Notes: generated by a model from the sequence alone, not told the origin. Positions 1-13,186 are shown, counted from the stretch's first letter. The stretch: 64,000 nt of DNA from Spirodela intermedia (GCA_902729315.2 LR746264.1:10943878-11007877); one strand, 5' to 3'. Numbers and translations: made by a program.

Positions 1-3000
1 TCTCTCTCTCTCTCTCCATCCGTGGTCGCTTCGGTGCGGTCGACAGACAGCTTCCACGTTCCGTGGTTCGCCTTCACACGTAAGAGGACGACTGCCCAGG
101 ACGAGACCGCGGGAATACCTTTTCGATCTCTCGGGCCGCAGACGGAACCCTCCCGCGTGCCGACGGCAGTTGACTCATCTCTCATATTCGCCGTTGAAGA
201 AGCCGAAGAGGAAGATTAAAGAGGGATTGCCGCTCTTAGGGCGGTCGTAGACTCGCTCTGCGATCCGCGGAGAGAGAGAGAGAGAGGAATTAAGACCCGG
301 GGGGGGGGGTCATGTGGACGCGGACCGGGTATGACGGGTTTATCCGTTCGGCGGACCGGAAGCCTCTTAACCCCAGAGAAACGGGGAGGGGGGAGGATTC
401 CTCGGACTTATCCCCCTTCCCGAGTGCTGCCCCACGTTGACTCCCGCTCGACGGACTCCGGCGTCGGGTGCAGCGTCTCACCGTCGAAAGCATGATGTCA
501 CAGCTTCATATTAGTTAACCGGCGTGATTTCGGGCTTAGTAGGGAACTGATCATGACATCTGTCAACGCCCACGATACATGAAGATGGAGATCCCTGCCA
601 ACGTCTCCCTCCCCGCCGTGATGACTGGACAAAAGGCCCGAGACCTAGGTCACATGTCTCGGCCTTATCAGGTATCTTTAGGGTATAAATGAACCTAAGC
701 CTTAGCTAAGAAGCAGACCCAGTAACCTCTCTCTTGGTCGGATTAGTAAATCCTTGGATGATCTCCCCTTAAATTCGTCGACTTTCGAGGGCTCCAGCGC
801 GAGGTCGTCCGTCACTCGAAAAGTGGCCTCCCTCGTCAGCCAGCAATAAATCACCGTTATTACGGCGTCATTAATGGTCCGCGATCTGATCAGCATCTCT
901 CAACCAGGGATGTCCAAACTAACGAGCCTATTTTGCTGCCGACGCAACTTGCAGCGGGCTAGATTTTCTCATCCGCCGTAGAGAACAGGTTCCTCTCCTT
1001 CTACTAGGATCTGTGCCAGCTGTTGACCCCCTTGACGAAGATAGCACCACGCTGTCATAAAAAAAATGGGCACGATGAGCTGTCGTTACGGCGAGCCTCG
1101 TAGAAAGTTGTCGGCGGCTGCACCGGCGCTCGTTCCTGTGATGCGCACATGGCTCGTGAGCTGGCATCGGCAGTCAGTCCTCGAGTCCTGCCGCCCGATG
1201 ATCTGCCGGGGGGGACAGACCGGAGCTTCCTGCTCGTCGGCGCTCTCACACTTTTTGAGGGTGCGGCTCTCATTGGGATCTGCATTCCGGCAACATTCCA
1301 GACAGCCGTTCATCGAAAGAACTGAAAGCAGCAGTTCATCGGACCAATAAAAAAAAGAAAAAAAATCCCTCCGATTGCGATTACTCCAGCTATTGGAGGC
1401 CACGTAGGGTTTGTTGATTTGCATTTTTATCCTCGCAGGTTACGTCGGCGTTCTCGTCCGCCGAACTGATATTTGCGTGTGGGTTTTAACCAACCGAGGA
1501 CTGGCGAGGTATGCGATGGGGTTCCCAACAGTGGGATCGGTCTTTCGGAGGCTTTCGAGAAGTAGGAGCCGTGGATAACTCTTTTCCAACGATGCCGACG
1601 GGAGAAAGAGAGAGAGAGAGGCTCGTCTCTCTGGTAGCCGGAGCCGGAGCATCACCTCCACTCCCCGAGGAATAACACCCAGTGGGGAAGGATAAGAACA
1701 AGGCCACCACTGGCATAGCTGCCGTCCAAAGAACCATTTTTTCCTCAGACGAGGCGGCTGCGTGTGGGAAAGGAATGCATCCAGCGCACAAAGTTTCCCA
1801 TGTCGCTCCTTCACATTCCTCGGCTCCACACCGCCCGGATAGAGGGCCAGCCCACCCCCCGCCTGTGATGCGTCGGCATGTGCGTCCGAATCGGCCACCC
1901 AGTGCAGCTTCTGCCCGCGTGGATCTACCCATACGTGGTCGGCTAGCCGCGTTCCTCATAGATTTACTCTGCGGATGATGCTCGGTAAGGTTGGCCTCCA
2001 CCGACGAATGGTCGCAGAACCAGATCCGCCCTGCTCGCCGTCCGAAGGTTCCGATCGTGAAATCAGGCCCGTCGGCGGTGGCCTCTGCTGCGAACGCCGG
2101 GGCAACCACATTCGTGTGTGGCGGCCAGCTCATCGTCCGGCGAGAGCCATTACCGGCGGCAAAGTAATCAGTGGGGTGCGTGGATCTCACACAACACACC
2201 CTCCGTGTGGTCCACAGTCGCTTGCGAGAGGGAGATAACCCTCAAGTGAGCCGGTTGAAAGTACAGTCGAGGTCGTCCTGAGCACTGTTGATTAGAACCG
2301 CAAGGCGGTCGTTCTTCTGTATCTTTGACCTCAAAGATTGTGGGATTAGCGTCACGAAGTTGTCTGCGCCGAGATCTGTCGATTGGACACCCTACGTCGA
2401 TAAACAGAAGCTTCGATGACCTTGCAGAACCACGTAAGTCTACGTTGACCGAAGTCTATTCACGGCTTTCTGATATTAAAAGGGTGTTGAGTTGACTTTG
2501 GGGGGACAACGTGTTCTTCATCTGCATCTTTGGGTGTAGGCGGACCATATCCGTTGTACCACATAATATGGTCGCTGGCGTGATACGCACGTTGACACAT
2601 GTGATACGCACGTTGACGGTTTCCAAAACAGGCCAAGCAGATACGAGACGACCAAGTCACACATGGAACAGTCAACAATGGTGATCGGTAGATGGCACCA
2701 AGCTCGGCACCAAAGAAAGCCTGGCGCTCCGCGTGTATCATCCACGGGCTGGCAGCTGTTTCAAACAGGGCAGTTTCATCCACGCGTACTAGTCTACCAA
2801 ATTGACTTTCCGGTCAAATAGCTTTCAGGCAGGCAGTGCTGCCAACCGACCCGCAGGCATTTGAAGCCTCCGACGAGTCGGCCACCAACTGTCGCATCAA
2901 AACGCTCACGCCGTCCGCCGTGGACCCACGGAGATGGCGTGTGCATCCGCAAGTCAAACAGCCTTTGACTTCCAAAAATATGAACATCACAAATAATATA

Positions 3001-3121
3001 AAAAAAATCGCATTCCAAACGATAAAAATAGTACGGAACTATCTGCGGTCTTCTACTGTTCGCTTCTCGGAGCTCTGCAAGAGCGCCCTGCAACCTCTGC
3101 AAGCGGAAACAGAGCTCTCAG
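1..3121. other. Gene-poor GC-rich stretch, nothing recognised
   Basis: I see no coding region that can be matched to a family and no chain of exons with consistent phase. The stretch starts inside a (CT)n run (1-16), holds a (GA)8 run at 271-286 and a run of eleven G at 299-309. A 16-base word, TGATACGCACGTTGAC, occurs twice at 2581-2596 and 2602-2617. Open frames here are short, overlap on both strands and have no recognisable motifs. Part of it could be old, decayed transposon DNA, but I could not identify terminal repeats. Confidence 0.5.
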
Positions 3122-5499
3122 TCAGATTCGGCCGAGGTCAACGTGGAAAACAGGGATAACCAGGGCATCTATATCACCCAACTGAAGCCCTCCTTCTCCG
3201 GGGGGCATCCGGAGTCGTGTAGAGTCTTCTGTAACCGGAGTTTGGGACTCTTGCGGAGCCATCTGCCGGCCGCTGAGCGATTCCAGCTCCTCGGAGGAGT
3301 AGGGGAAGATCGACGAGCCCTTTATCCTCTCCTTGACGTATTCCAGCACGAAGGCCCCTGCGTAGACACCACACGAGGGGTTTTTGCCACGGGCAATTAG
3401 AAGAACTGTGGGTTTCGAACCACATGGACAGTGAGGGATGAGAGAGAATCGGATTCTTAGTGCAGATCCACGGAATTGATATTTTCTTTGATCGATGATA
3501 GCATCGTCTCCTTGAATAAAAAATATACATCTATAATAGCACAAAAATTAATTTCATTCAGAGACAGATGAGCGCGTACCAAGCATGCCCAGCATCTGTG
3601 GGTCAAACTTCTCAGCAAGCTCCTCGTGGCCCGCATTTCTGGAACGTAAAATGGCTAATTCCTTTAGACAAATCAGCAAATCCTGCAAAGGAGTTTTGGT
3701 TTCTGTTCGTGAGAAAAATTTATGGCGCATTTTTAAGGATATATTGGTAGGTCATCTGTCACCCAGGTAATTTGAACATGAAACCTCACATTCCATGTGC
3801 AGACAGCTATAAATATTTCTCAAAACCATTGCATGGGCGAAGAGGCAAAGAGCGTTGGATTTTAACAAAAAAAGCTAATTCAGTAATAGAATAGTTTAAA
3901 GACATATGAGTCAAATTGCAAAGGAACATATGAACAATAGTGATTTTGACTTAGTACCAATAATAGAAGAAACATTAAAATCCAGAATCCTGGATGTAAT
4001 GGGACCAGAAAAGGTTGAATGATTTGAATTGAAAGATAAAAACTACGAAAGTGAATGAAATAGTCAAAAGAATCAGCTAATGGTCGTGGAAAACTAACCA
4101 TTCCTAGTCCATGGGTGTGACTCTGTGTACTCCCCCATCGTAGAACATAGATAGTCCAATATGGCTGCAATATGGGAGAGACCGATAAAGAGTGATCCAG
4201 ACTTACAACCTCGTGTTCAACATATATTAAACATCCCCACAAATTTCTTAATTTGCATATAGAAACCCACCTAGTATGCACGCCCTCGTTTTACCCATTG
4301 ATCACTTCGATCAGGACTTCTACTGGGAGGACTCACTAACCACGGATGAAACTGAAGTTACCTCCATTCACTGAGTGAGATGCGCTTACATGAGAGGACT
4401 ATACGATATGCAAAATAACTTAACTTAGAACTTAACCGAAGGGAAGAAATTAGAACACACAGGAGGACGCCAGTTTCCGAAGCCATGAGAAAGAAGAGAG
4501 ATTTCTGAGAAGTAATTTCATCATCATACGGCATTACAAGTCGCTCTGATAGTGCAATCGTCCTCACAAAAGGGAAAGAAATAAGGTTTGTCTGAAAAAG
4601 AACGACTGATTAGAATAAGGGGAACTGGAAATACGACTCACTAGTTGGGATTCGGGGAGGGACCAAAGCCACGTCAAATCTTCAGATCTCTCTCTTTCCG
4701 GACGTCCTGCTCCTGTTTGGTTTTGCGTCCCAGCTTGCTCAGGGGATTCCCTAGACTCTCCCTTCATATGATCATTTGACGAGGGATCTGCAGAGCAGCT
4801 TCTCCCACCATCTTCCATCTGGGAATAAAAAAGGTTCATATCATCTGCTTGTATTTGGAAATTGATACCAAATACCAAGAAACTAAGCAACATATAAACA
4901 CCACGAGTACATCAACCAAATAAGTTCTTCCTTCAGCTAAGCTGTACAGAAAGAAAAAAGAGACCGAGTAAGGCTGCATAAAAATCATCAAATAAACTAT
5001 AATAAGTAGAGGCCTAGGGACAGGAAGAAACCAAAGATTCAAGTAGCAAGTAATTGATACACTTTTTAGCAGACAACCATATTAAGAAGCAATGGAAGCC
5101 GGAGGCCTCCAGAAGCACGGTAGAGGAGACGGCTTAATATTGGTGAAAGTCATTATTATATTAAAATTTTAATAATAAGAAGGGAGAAACTAGAAGTTAT
5201 CTGCAAAAGAAATCCAGCCTTCCAACAATGTGCTTCTTATATATATATAGAAATGAATTTCTCAAACACAGAAAAACGGTGATAATGTCAAATTAGCCTA
5301 AATTACATATACCTACATATACCCCCATCCAATGAGGAAGCAATAACTCACAAAGAAAAATAGAAATGACATAAAGGATAGGACTCCGCGGACAAAATTC
5401 GCAGGTTAGACGCACAAACTTAGGCAGTCTTTCATATTCCATGTAGACATCTCTCTCTAAAAGTTGGGAGAGCGCATGAGAAGTGTTTTCGGCGGCCAT
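3122..5499 (-). CDS. Possible unrecognised multi-exon gene
   Basis: I do not recognise this gene, and it may not be real. Several minus-strand segments look like exons. One starts with ATG at 5499 (protein begins MAAENTSHALSQLLERDVYM, reading to about 5370). One lies at 4642-4818, has a clean AG acceptor and GTGAGT donor and encodes 59 residues rich in Glu, Ser and Arg. One lies at 3580-3682, has a CAG acceptor and GTACGC donor and contains HEELAEKFDPQMLGMLG. A last segment, running in phase from about 3512 to a TGA at 3122-3124, contains GVYAGAFVLEYVKERIKG. A possible 33-base exon lies near 4520-4552. The flanking DNA is AT-rich and intron-like. Phases of the 4642-4818 and 3580-3682 exons are compatible, but the full chain cannot be closed. 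No known domain was seen, so no function is proposed. Confidence 0.3.
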
Positions 5500-6550
5500 T
5501 CACACCTCATCCCAACCGGTGCCCATTTTTACTCTCTTTGTTTGAAAAGCCTTCCGCAGATTCAGAATACACCACCGATGGTTTTCATTCTCCCAAAGGA
5601 TAGGATACATGATGCCTAGTGCGGATGAAAATATTCCGTAAATCTAACCAATCAGAAAAATGGTTCAAGATATGGCAAATATCAGTACCGGCCATGGAAT
5701 TGGAGTAGGAGCTCCTTAGAACTCTATTCCTGCGATGTGCCTATTCTCAGGAAGAGGATTTGCGGTGAAAAGGGCACCTTAGAACCGGCGTACGGAGAGC
5801 ACTCTGCTACTCGGGAAATTCGTATCACGTTTGATGACCGGCATCAACCAGCTCACTTGGATTCTGGACGAATGAATAAACTGGAACATGGCTACCCAAT
5901 GTTAAAAGGAAGAGAAATCGACAGGTTCTAAGTGTAGCTGAAGGGAGAACAGAAGATTCCCCTGGAGGTTTCTGCCGCGGAGAGGAACTAGAATGCGAAG
6001 AGAAGAGAATTACCAGAAGCACAAGAAGGCGGCGGCGTGAAGCGCCAGAATGATCATTCGATGCGACAGACCGGAGCGCGAAGGCTGTCCGGCGACGGCA
6101 CAAGAGCCGACGGATCAAGAAGACATACGAAACAGTCTCAGAAGGAACGCGATGGCGCGAGGGAGGGAGATTCGACGACGGTGAGGATGGCTCAGGAAGG
6201 GCGACACGTGGAAAATCACCGCCCCGGGGGGAAAATTCTTGGTTCTTCCTCTAATTAGGGTAGAAGGCTCGGACGATCGGACGGCGGGAATTATTTTTAC
6301 CTGATAGAAAGAAATCGAATCGGGAACCCATCTCGACGGACCCACGCCGAAATGTGGCCCAATTTGGGAAGACTTGGGCCTCACCAGAGTCCGTTTGACC
6401 GCCCGGCCCAACACTTCTTTCCTTTCCTCAGGAAGAGCGGAGGATAGGAGGACGGCGGCGAGGGAGCAGGAGGAAGGAGAGGAAGAAGAGAGATTCGGCG
6501 CGGTGGGAGAGGAGCACTCCTTCCCCACTGGACCTAGGCCTTCCGACTGA
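5500..6550. other. Flank of the doubtful gene, no gene seen
   Basis: If the minus-strand candidate gene is real, this stretch would be its 5' flank and leader. It shifts from AT-rich to purine-rich DNA and runs into the CT-rich minisatellite. No other feature can be supported. Confidence 0.35.
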
Positions 6551-7210
6551 CCCTCTCTCTCTCTCTCTCTCTCTCTCCCTCTCTCGCTCTCTCGCTCTCT
6601 AGCTCTCTCTCTCTTTCTCACTCTCTCTCGCTCTCTAGCTCTCTCTCTCTTTCTCACTCTCTCTCGCTCTCTAGCTCTCTCTCTCTTTCTCACTCTCTCT
6701 CGCTCTCTAGCTCTCTCTCTCTCCCTTTGTCACTCTCTAGAGCTCTCTTTCTCTCACTCTCTAGCTCTCTCTCTCTCTCTCTCTCTGTCACTCTCTAGAG
6801 CTCTCTTTCTCTCGCTCTCTAGCTCTCTAGCTCTCTCTCTCTCTTTCTGTCGCTCTCTAGCTCTCTCTCTCTTTCTCACTCTCTCTCCCTCTGTCACTCT
6901 CTAGAGCTCTCTTTCACTCGCTCTCTAGCTCTCTCACTCCCCCTCTGTCACTCTCTAGGGCTCTCTTTCTCTCGCTCTCTAGCTCTCTCACTCCCCCTCT
7001 GTCACTCTCTAGGGCTCTCTTTCTCTCGCTCTCTAGCTCTCTCTCTCTGTCACTCTCTAGAGCTCTCTTTATCTCGTTCTCTAGCTCTCTAGCTCTCTCT
7101 CTCTCTTTCTCTCGCTCTCTAACTCTCTTTCTCTTTCTCACTCTCTAGCTCTCTCTCTCTTTCTCACTCTCTCTCGCTCTCTAGCTCTCTCTCTCTCTCT
7201 CTCTCTCTCC
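6551..7210. repeat. CT-rich minisatellite/microsatellite, about 660 bp
   Basis: The plus strand is almost purely pyrimidine apart from regular AG, G and A interruptions (CTCTCTAG, CTCGCT, TTTCTCA). A unit of about 36 bases starting AGCTCTCTCTCTCTTTCTCA repeats three times from 6601 to 6708 and recurs near 7146. A second unit of 54 bases, starting ACTCCCCCTCTGTCA, repeats from 6936 and 6990. It is therefore a compound array of higher-order units built from CT dinucleotides, not a plain dinucleotide run. On the minus strand it reads as long Arg-Glu repeats, which is a by-product of the repeat and not a protein. Confidence 0.9.
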
Positions 7211-10200
7211 CGCCGGCGAGCAGTCACCGAAGACGACCTTCGGAAAGCTCTTCCTCTACCTCGTCACTCTAGTCTAAGTTCTGGAGTCGGCAAAGGGGGG
7301 GGGGGGTGTAGCAGTTGATCGTGACGAAAGTTTCTTGCACTGGTGATGAAGATCATGATCTTGGAGGACCCGTGAGCTCCGGTAGGTCCTCGGCGGCAAC
7401 CCGTATCGCCTGACTTTGGCCGGCAGGAGGATCTATCCTGGCCTACCATTTCCTATTACTTGTTCTTGATGTCCGCCATGAAACACCCAGGCCGGACTGC
7501 GGGGAGGCAAGAGGAAATGCGAGCTATCTTCCGGGTGGGTCTTCGAAATAATCTCTTCTTTTGTCCGCCACAGCGCCGATACGTCCAGTCCTGGCCAACA
7601 CTCGCCAGTGACAAGGGACGCACAGCGTGTCCGCCTGAAAGGCAGCAGAATCGCCTGCCGGTCCCTGACGGCTGTTGCGCTTTTGACGGTGCGCTCCGGC
7701 GAGCATGGTAGCGGCGGTCAGGCATCGCGGATGTTCAGATGTTCAGTCCCCGGAGACTGCTTTCAATCCTTCCGAGTAGCGTTACATGTCGTCCCTCCGT
7801 CCGCTCCGCCGCGGACGGGGGATTCACCGGGATTCTATTTCGTGCCCTCTGCTAGGGGAGAAAGCGAAGGTTTATCTAGCGTTGACTTGCGGGGGTGAGG
7901 ACGCCCTCCTGACGATATTTTGACGCTTTGTCGTCGGTCCGTGCGGGATTCCGTCGTAAGAGGGAGGACCTATTCCCGAGGTGGCCCAAAGCGGTCTTCG
8001 CTCGCCGCGCAAATAATGTCCATTCAAAGCTTCCGACATATCGGACGACACGTCGGCGCAAATAATGCAGATTCCGGGGAGGAGACTACGTGACCATCCC
8101 GTGGCCCACTCTTCGGACAGCCTGGAAACTTCCCCCTTGTTCCCGGGCCCATCTACGCGAGCTGGCGGCCCAAATTCGCACGCGGAGGGGAAGACGTCGG
8201 ATCGCCAGCAGTCCGAGAGACTCGCAGTTTTCACGGGAGAACATCAAATCACGTCGCTTGGGGCGGCTGACACGGTGGCAACAGTTGTCCGAGGAGAGGA
8301 GGGACGGAGGTGAATCCGCCGCCGCCGTCCCCGTTACATGCCCACTCTTCTCCGCCAGAAGAGGAAGAGAACCTGTTCGACCGCATGAACGCCGTCGTAG
8401 ATTCGAGCGGAAAGTGATCCGCTCGTTCGAATGTACTCCGATCTTTAACTGGAGCGCGTCTGGTCCGGAGTGGTGTGTGCTATGTAGGCGTGCAGTGATG
8501 AGACGGCGGGGTCCGCCGACGACAGTATCCTCCGATGACGGCATCTCGCAGGTTTCCCGGATGGACGGCTGCGGAGGTACTTGCTTCGCCGGAAAATCGG
8601 GAGAAGGGAATTCTCGAAACGAGGACGAAGGGATGCAGCCGTCAGTTCGAGAGAGGTCTGCCCATCAGGGAGGGAGGAGGGGAGGGGGAGATTAGTTTAT
8701 TGTCTGGTCTATCGAAAAAGATCCATCTTTCTCCTCGTCGGGGCTGTACCTGCAACATATCTATTGAAGCGCCCGTGCGGCCTCAGCTGGATTCATTAGT
8801 TCGCACGCCTGTTCGTACTGTTCTCGTTGCTTGCAGTCGGCAGGAAAGAGGGGAGGGGGGCTTCTATCGCCCGTCGCCATGCTCGACCAACTCGTTGGAG
8901 CCTGCGCCGGTGGGCCTTACGGTGCCGTCAAATCGAGGCCATCCCGGACTCCCGGCGAGGGCCTGGTTCGTGCGGTTGGAGCCTTCTGTAGTGCCGTTAC
9001 TTCGTTACCTTTTTTCGCTACAGCTGGACGTAGAGAGGAGAGGGAGGAAGGGGTAGAGAGAGAGAGAGAGAGAGAGGACAGAGAGAGAGTGAGTATGCGG
9101 GACGGCCAAGTTGCAGGGTGGAAGGAGCATTAACTGTCGAGATGACCTTTCCAGCTGCCGGATTCCGGGTATTTTATATCCTCGCCGTGAAGCGCCGAGG
9201 AGCTTTAGGGTTGATGGCGGGCTCCATTCCCCAGCTTTTCGATCCTTCAGTGGCCTCGGAGAGCATCGTCCCTCGAGAGCTTTCTCTCTCATCACCGCGC
9301 TAATGGATGCTCAGAAACCGGAGGCGTTAGAGGATCGCTCCAGGCGAATGATGGCGGAAGTAACAGAGGAGGAGAGCTGTCTTCCATTGAGCCAGGAAAA
9401 CCAATGATCATTCATGGCTTCCGGGTCACCTCGAAGGCGTCCACCCTGCAGGCGTAACCCTCGCCGCCGAGTTCCGTCGCAGCAGAAGATTCAGACGCCA
9501 CTGGTCGTAGGAGAGAGGACCTTCGCTCGTAAACATAGTTTGAGACCATTTCCATGGGAAAAATTATCGGGCCCATTCAGCGTTATACCCTCCGATGGAC
9601 AATAATCGACCTTGATCGAATACGCGGAAACAGACCACCCGCGAGTTTTCCTCTCGAAATTTATAGCCCGGTGCTTGAAATATTCCCACTACCTCGTCGG
9701 TCGAACCCACCTCGGCCGAGATCGAGGTTGCATGAATACCCACCCTCCACGCCGTCCTCTCTCTCTCTCTCTCATTCTCGACGGAGAACAGAGATCCGAG
9801 GCGCAAATCCCTGCTGGGGGGCGGGTTTTAAAAATGGCCGCCGCGGAGAAGGTAGCCGACGGAGGAAGCGAGGAGCGCCGGGCATCAACTCTCGAGAGGC
9901 GCATTCGCCAGCGGCGGCGGAGGATAAATCAGGAGAGATGACAGGTGAAAAGCCAATCGCCGATTTTTAAGAATGAATAATCTATCCGCAAGAGTGCTGG
10001 ATTTGTACAGATGTGAAAAGCCAACTAGCATTCATTTATTCGCTCTTTCAAAACTCGGGAATCCGAAGTGCCCGAACAGCAACCAGCAAGAACGACCCCC
10101 TTTACGAGCCAGCGCGACACGCCGGATCTCATCGTGAATCTCGTGTGATCGGCGTCGTACAGTCAAACTCGGACAGTGTTGATCTGTGACCTCGAAGAGA

Positions 10201-10868
10201 GGAAGAGTTAGAGCGCGCCGCTGTCAACGAATACCTCGGTGAGGCTACCGCACGGGGATACGCCCGCGCGGACGCCCAGTCGACAAGTGGACTCCTTGTT
10301 ATGCCATAAAAAGGGGATCTTCCGAGGCCGTAGTCAACCTGCCGGGTTATTCGGCGGCGGATATCCGGCAGGCTCCGCCGCAACGGCTACGAGCGGGGAA
10401 CGAGAGCTCCCTTTCGGGCCTCTCTGTGCGCCTGATCGCACGAGCTGAGTGTCTTCAACGTGTGGGCGGGTCTCTGGCCCTCGTTCCTCCCCATCCGTCC
10501 CCGTAATTGGATTCGGTGGGCTTCGAGATCGTAGCCAAATTATCTACCCGGGTGGCTAGAGAAAGAGAGAGAGATATGGACGTTTTCAATCTCTCGCCGG
10601 TTGATGGAGTCGTCAGCGTAGTGGAGGACGATCGAACTCGCGATCGCCGACTGGGTCCGGTCGGATCGCCGACGGCAATACCGGCCATTGGACCCCTCAC
10701 ACCCGGCGGCCCCGCTCGCCTCTCAGAGGGAGTTTTAGACACTGAACCCCTACGATCTAGGAAGCGGATGAGATTCCGATAAGACTAAAGCCACCGAAAA
10801 GGAGAAGCATTTGCCGAGCTTGACCTAGAAGCTCTGGATCTTCCGCCAACCCGTGTTATTTTGGGCTG

Positions 10869-10872
<4 letters not shown>
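7211..10872. other. GC-rich intergenic DNA, no gene recognised
   Basis: Short overlapping open frames occur on both strands, but none shows a known domain or a convincing start. The stretch contains a run of about a dozen G near 7295-7306, GA runs near 9055-9090 and a short GA run near 10560. Composition is GC-rich with many CpG. It may be decayed repeat DNA or distal promoter of the AUX/LAX gene. Confidence 0.45.

Positions 10873-10922
<50 letters not shown>
10873..10922. repeat. (CT)25 microsatellite
   Basis: Twenty-five uninterrupted CT units, about 2.0 kb before the AUX/LAX start codon. This is one of a series of CT/GA tracts in the window. Confidence 0.95.
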
Positions 10923-10924
<2 letters not shown>

Positions 10925-11645
10925 GGAGAGGTAGGCACACTCAGAGATTACGAGGGGAGATCTTGGAAGTCGCTGTCTCGTCATTCGGACAGTAGAGCTC
11001 CATTATTATACGCAGGGGGGCATTCTCTTCGCCGCCATAATCTCGCCGCCCGTTCCCCTGCCGACGCCGTCCATCCTCCGGCGGAGGCGAAGCCTCCTCT
11101 GTGAGAGCTGCCTAGACTAGAACACGTGTCGCACGTAGCCGCCACTGAGAGCCGATGGCCGAAGCAGAAGCAACCGGGAAGAATTATAATTGTGTAATTT
11201 ATTTTTTTCCGTCAAGAGTTCGAGAATAATCCCTGCGGACGGCGGCAGTCAGCGGGTTATGTCATAGATCCTCACCCCGATTTGGATGGTTCACTACTTG
11301 TCCTCAAAAGTTTAAACCCAATTTCGGTAAACAATAGTTTCGTTGATAACTTGATGGTCTTCCAACTCCATTTATTTTTCCGCCCCTCTGTTCAACGGCA
11401 AGAGGACACGTCAACGGGATGGCGTCGGGAAGACTCCAGCAGTTCAAGCCCACCGAAACCGGGGGCCTAAACGCAGTGCAAGCTCAACATGGGCCCGGGG
11501 AGAGGGAGAGAGAGAGAGTGGGTATTGTGGAGGTAGGAAAGGACCTGTTAAAGAAAGGAGCTGCGGAGGAAGACGGCTACTCTTCCCCCTGATAGCCGTC
11601 CCCCACCACCATTTCCTGTCGCAAACAATTGTCGTCGCAGAGTTC

Positions 11646-11650
<5 letters not shown>

Positions 11651-11736
<86 letters not shown>
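11651..11736. repeat. (GA)43 microsatellite
   Basis: Forty-three uninterrupted GA units, the longest pure dinucleotide tract in the window. It ends about 75 bases before a TATA-like box and about 1.2 kb before the AUX/LAX start codon. GA tracts of this kind are known binding sites of plant BBR/BPC (GAGA-binding) proteins; a regulatory role here is inference. Confidence 0.95.
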
Positions 11737-11737
<1 letters not shown>

Positions 11738-11810
11738 GGAGAGGGACTACAGAAAAAGACCGTCTTCGGGAGCTTGAAAGTGTCGTGCTCCTATTCTTAT
11801 CTTCTCTCCG

Positions 11811-11820
11811 GTTATAAATG
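11811..11820 (+). promoter_or_regulatory. TATA-like box upstream of AUX/LAX
   Basis: The sequence GTTATAAATG lies downstream of the (GA)43 tract on the coding strand of the auxin carrier gene. If used, transcription would start near 11.85 kb and give a leader of about 1.1 kb, which may contain an intron. There is no direct evidence of use. Confidence 0.3.
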
Positions 11821-12931
11821 CTACTCCCTCCACCAAGTTCTCCTCCTCGTCGCTCATCTCGCTGTAGCGATTCCTCGTCCTCCTGTTCCCTGACCTCCTT
11901 CAAGACGAGTAGCGAGCGGGAGGAGGGGCTTCTCATTGGCAATTCCGCCATCCCGTCACAGCAGATTGCACAGGGCGAGACCCACCCATCCGAGATTCCC
12001 ATCTGTTCCTCACTCCCCCCCTCGCTGGTTTGGCCCCTCCTGCCGTCTCTTCCCCCCGATCTTCTTCCCTCGCCGGCACTAATTCTTCCGCCTCGGTCTC
12101 GGAGCTGCAATTTATTTCCCCGGAGGCTTCGGCAATCCGAAGGGATTCCTCCTTTAGACAGCGTGAGAGGCAGTAGCTGGTAGTTATTAGAAAGGACCAG
12201 TCGGGGAACGGCGGCAATAAAGACCTGAGAGTAGTCCTAGCCCGAGCACTTCTCTCTGCCTTTACCTCTCTCTCTCTCTCTCTCTCTGTCAGAGGGGAGC
12301 AAAGCTCGGGGCGATTCGGGCGAATCTTCTCTGCCGGCGAAAGGTGGCCGCAACCCAGCGCCGCCGCAGTCGCCCAATGCCAGCTGCTGCCCTCCCGGAG
12401 CTATCATCCTCTTGCTCACTATAAACATCCTGTACCTGCCTGTTTTTCTCCTCCTCACTGCCACTAAAAGGGCCCCCGAATAAGACAGAGCAAGAGTTCA
12501 TTCCGCCCTGCGTTCTCTCCTTTCTCCAGCAAGAAAGAGGGCGAGGAAAGCGGTGAGCCCCCGGAGAAGGCGGTCAGTTGTCGAGTGTCCCCGAATTCGC
12601 CGTCCTGCCTGTTCGAGCCCGGTTCCCCAAAGTGATCTTGATCGCCCCGGTGTGCTCTCCTGGAATCAAGCGAGAGGAAGAAATCGGCGGAGTATTGAGG
12701 TACCACTCTCATCGTCTCCAATTTCCCGAGCTCGCTCCTCCTATCTGCATTTCAAGCGGGTCGACTGACGGTGAGCTTCCTCTCTTTCTAGTTCCCTGTT
12801 GCCGGAATCCGCCGGATATCGTTTTCGCATTCGTGATTCGTGGCTTGTCCTCTTGCTGCTGTCTCCATTACAAGGTCCCCCAGATCTGCTGCAGAGAAAT
12901 TACTCCTTTCGATCGGAGGAGATAGCGAGAG

Positions 12932-13148
12932 ATGCTGTCGCAGAAGCAGGCGGAGGAAGCGATCGTGCCCGGCTACAATGAGACGGAACAGCTTGAAGGC
13001 AACGGCAAGGACGACGAAAGGGGATTGGCCCTGGAGCGCGACGGCAAGGACCAGCCCCTGTTCAGCATGAAGAGCATCCTCTGGCACGGGGGCTCCGTCT
13101 ACGACGCCTGGTTCAGCTGCGCCTCCAACCAGGTAAAATACCTCCATC

Positions 13149-13186
<38 letters not shown>

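Noticed and set aside
2460-2783. 107-codon minus-strand frame with Cys, His and Trp residues
   Set aside because: It looked briefly like a retroelement fragment, but no protease, zinc knuckle or polymerase motif could be found, and it contains a local 21-base repeat.
3405-3425. GGTTCGAAACC-like word on the minus strand, similar to a tRNA B box
   Set aside because: No cloverleaf or A box could be built around it.
6551-7141. Arg-Glu repeat 'proteins' on the minus strand
   Set aside because: They are simple translations of the CT minisatellite, with no flanking coding sequence.
11629-11817. Short frame of Arg-Glu repeats before AUX/LAX
   Set aside because: It is a translation of the (GA)43 tract, which lies upstream of the probable transcription start.
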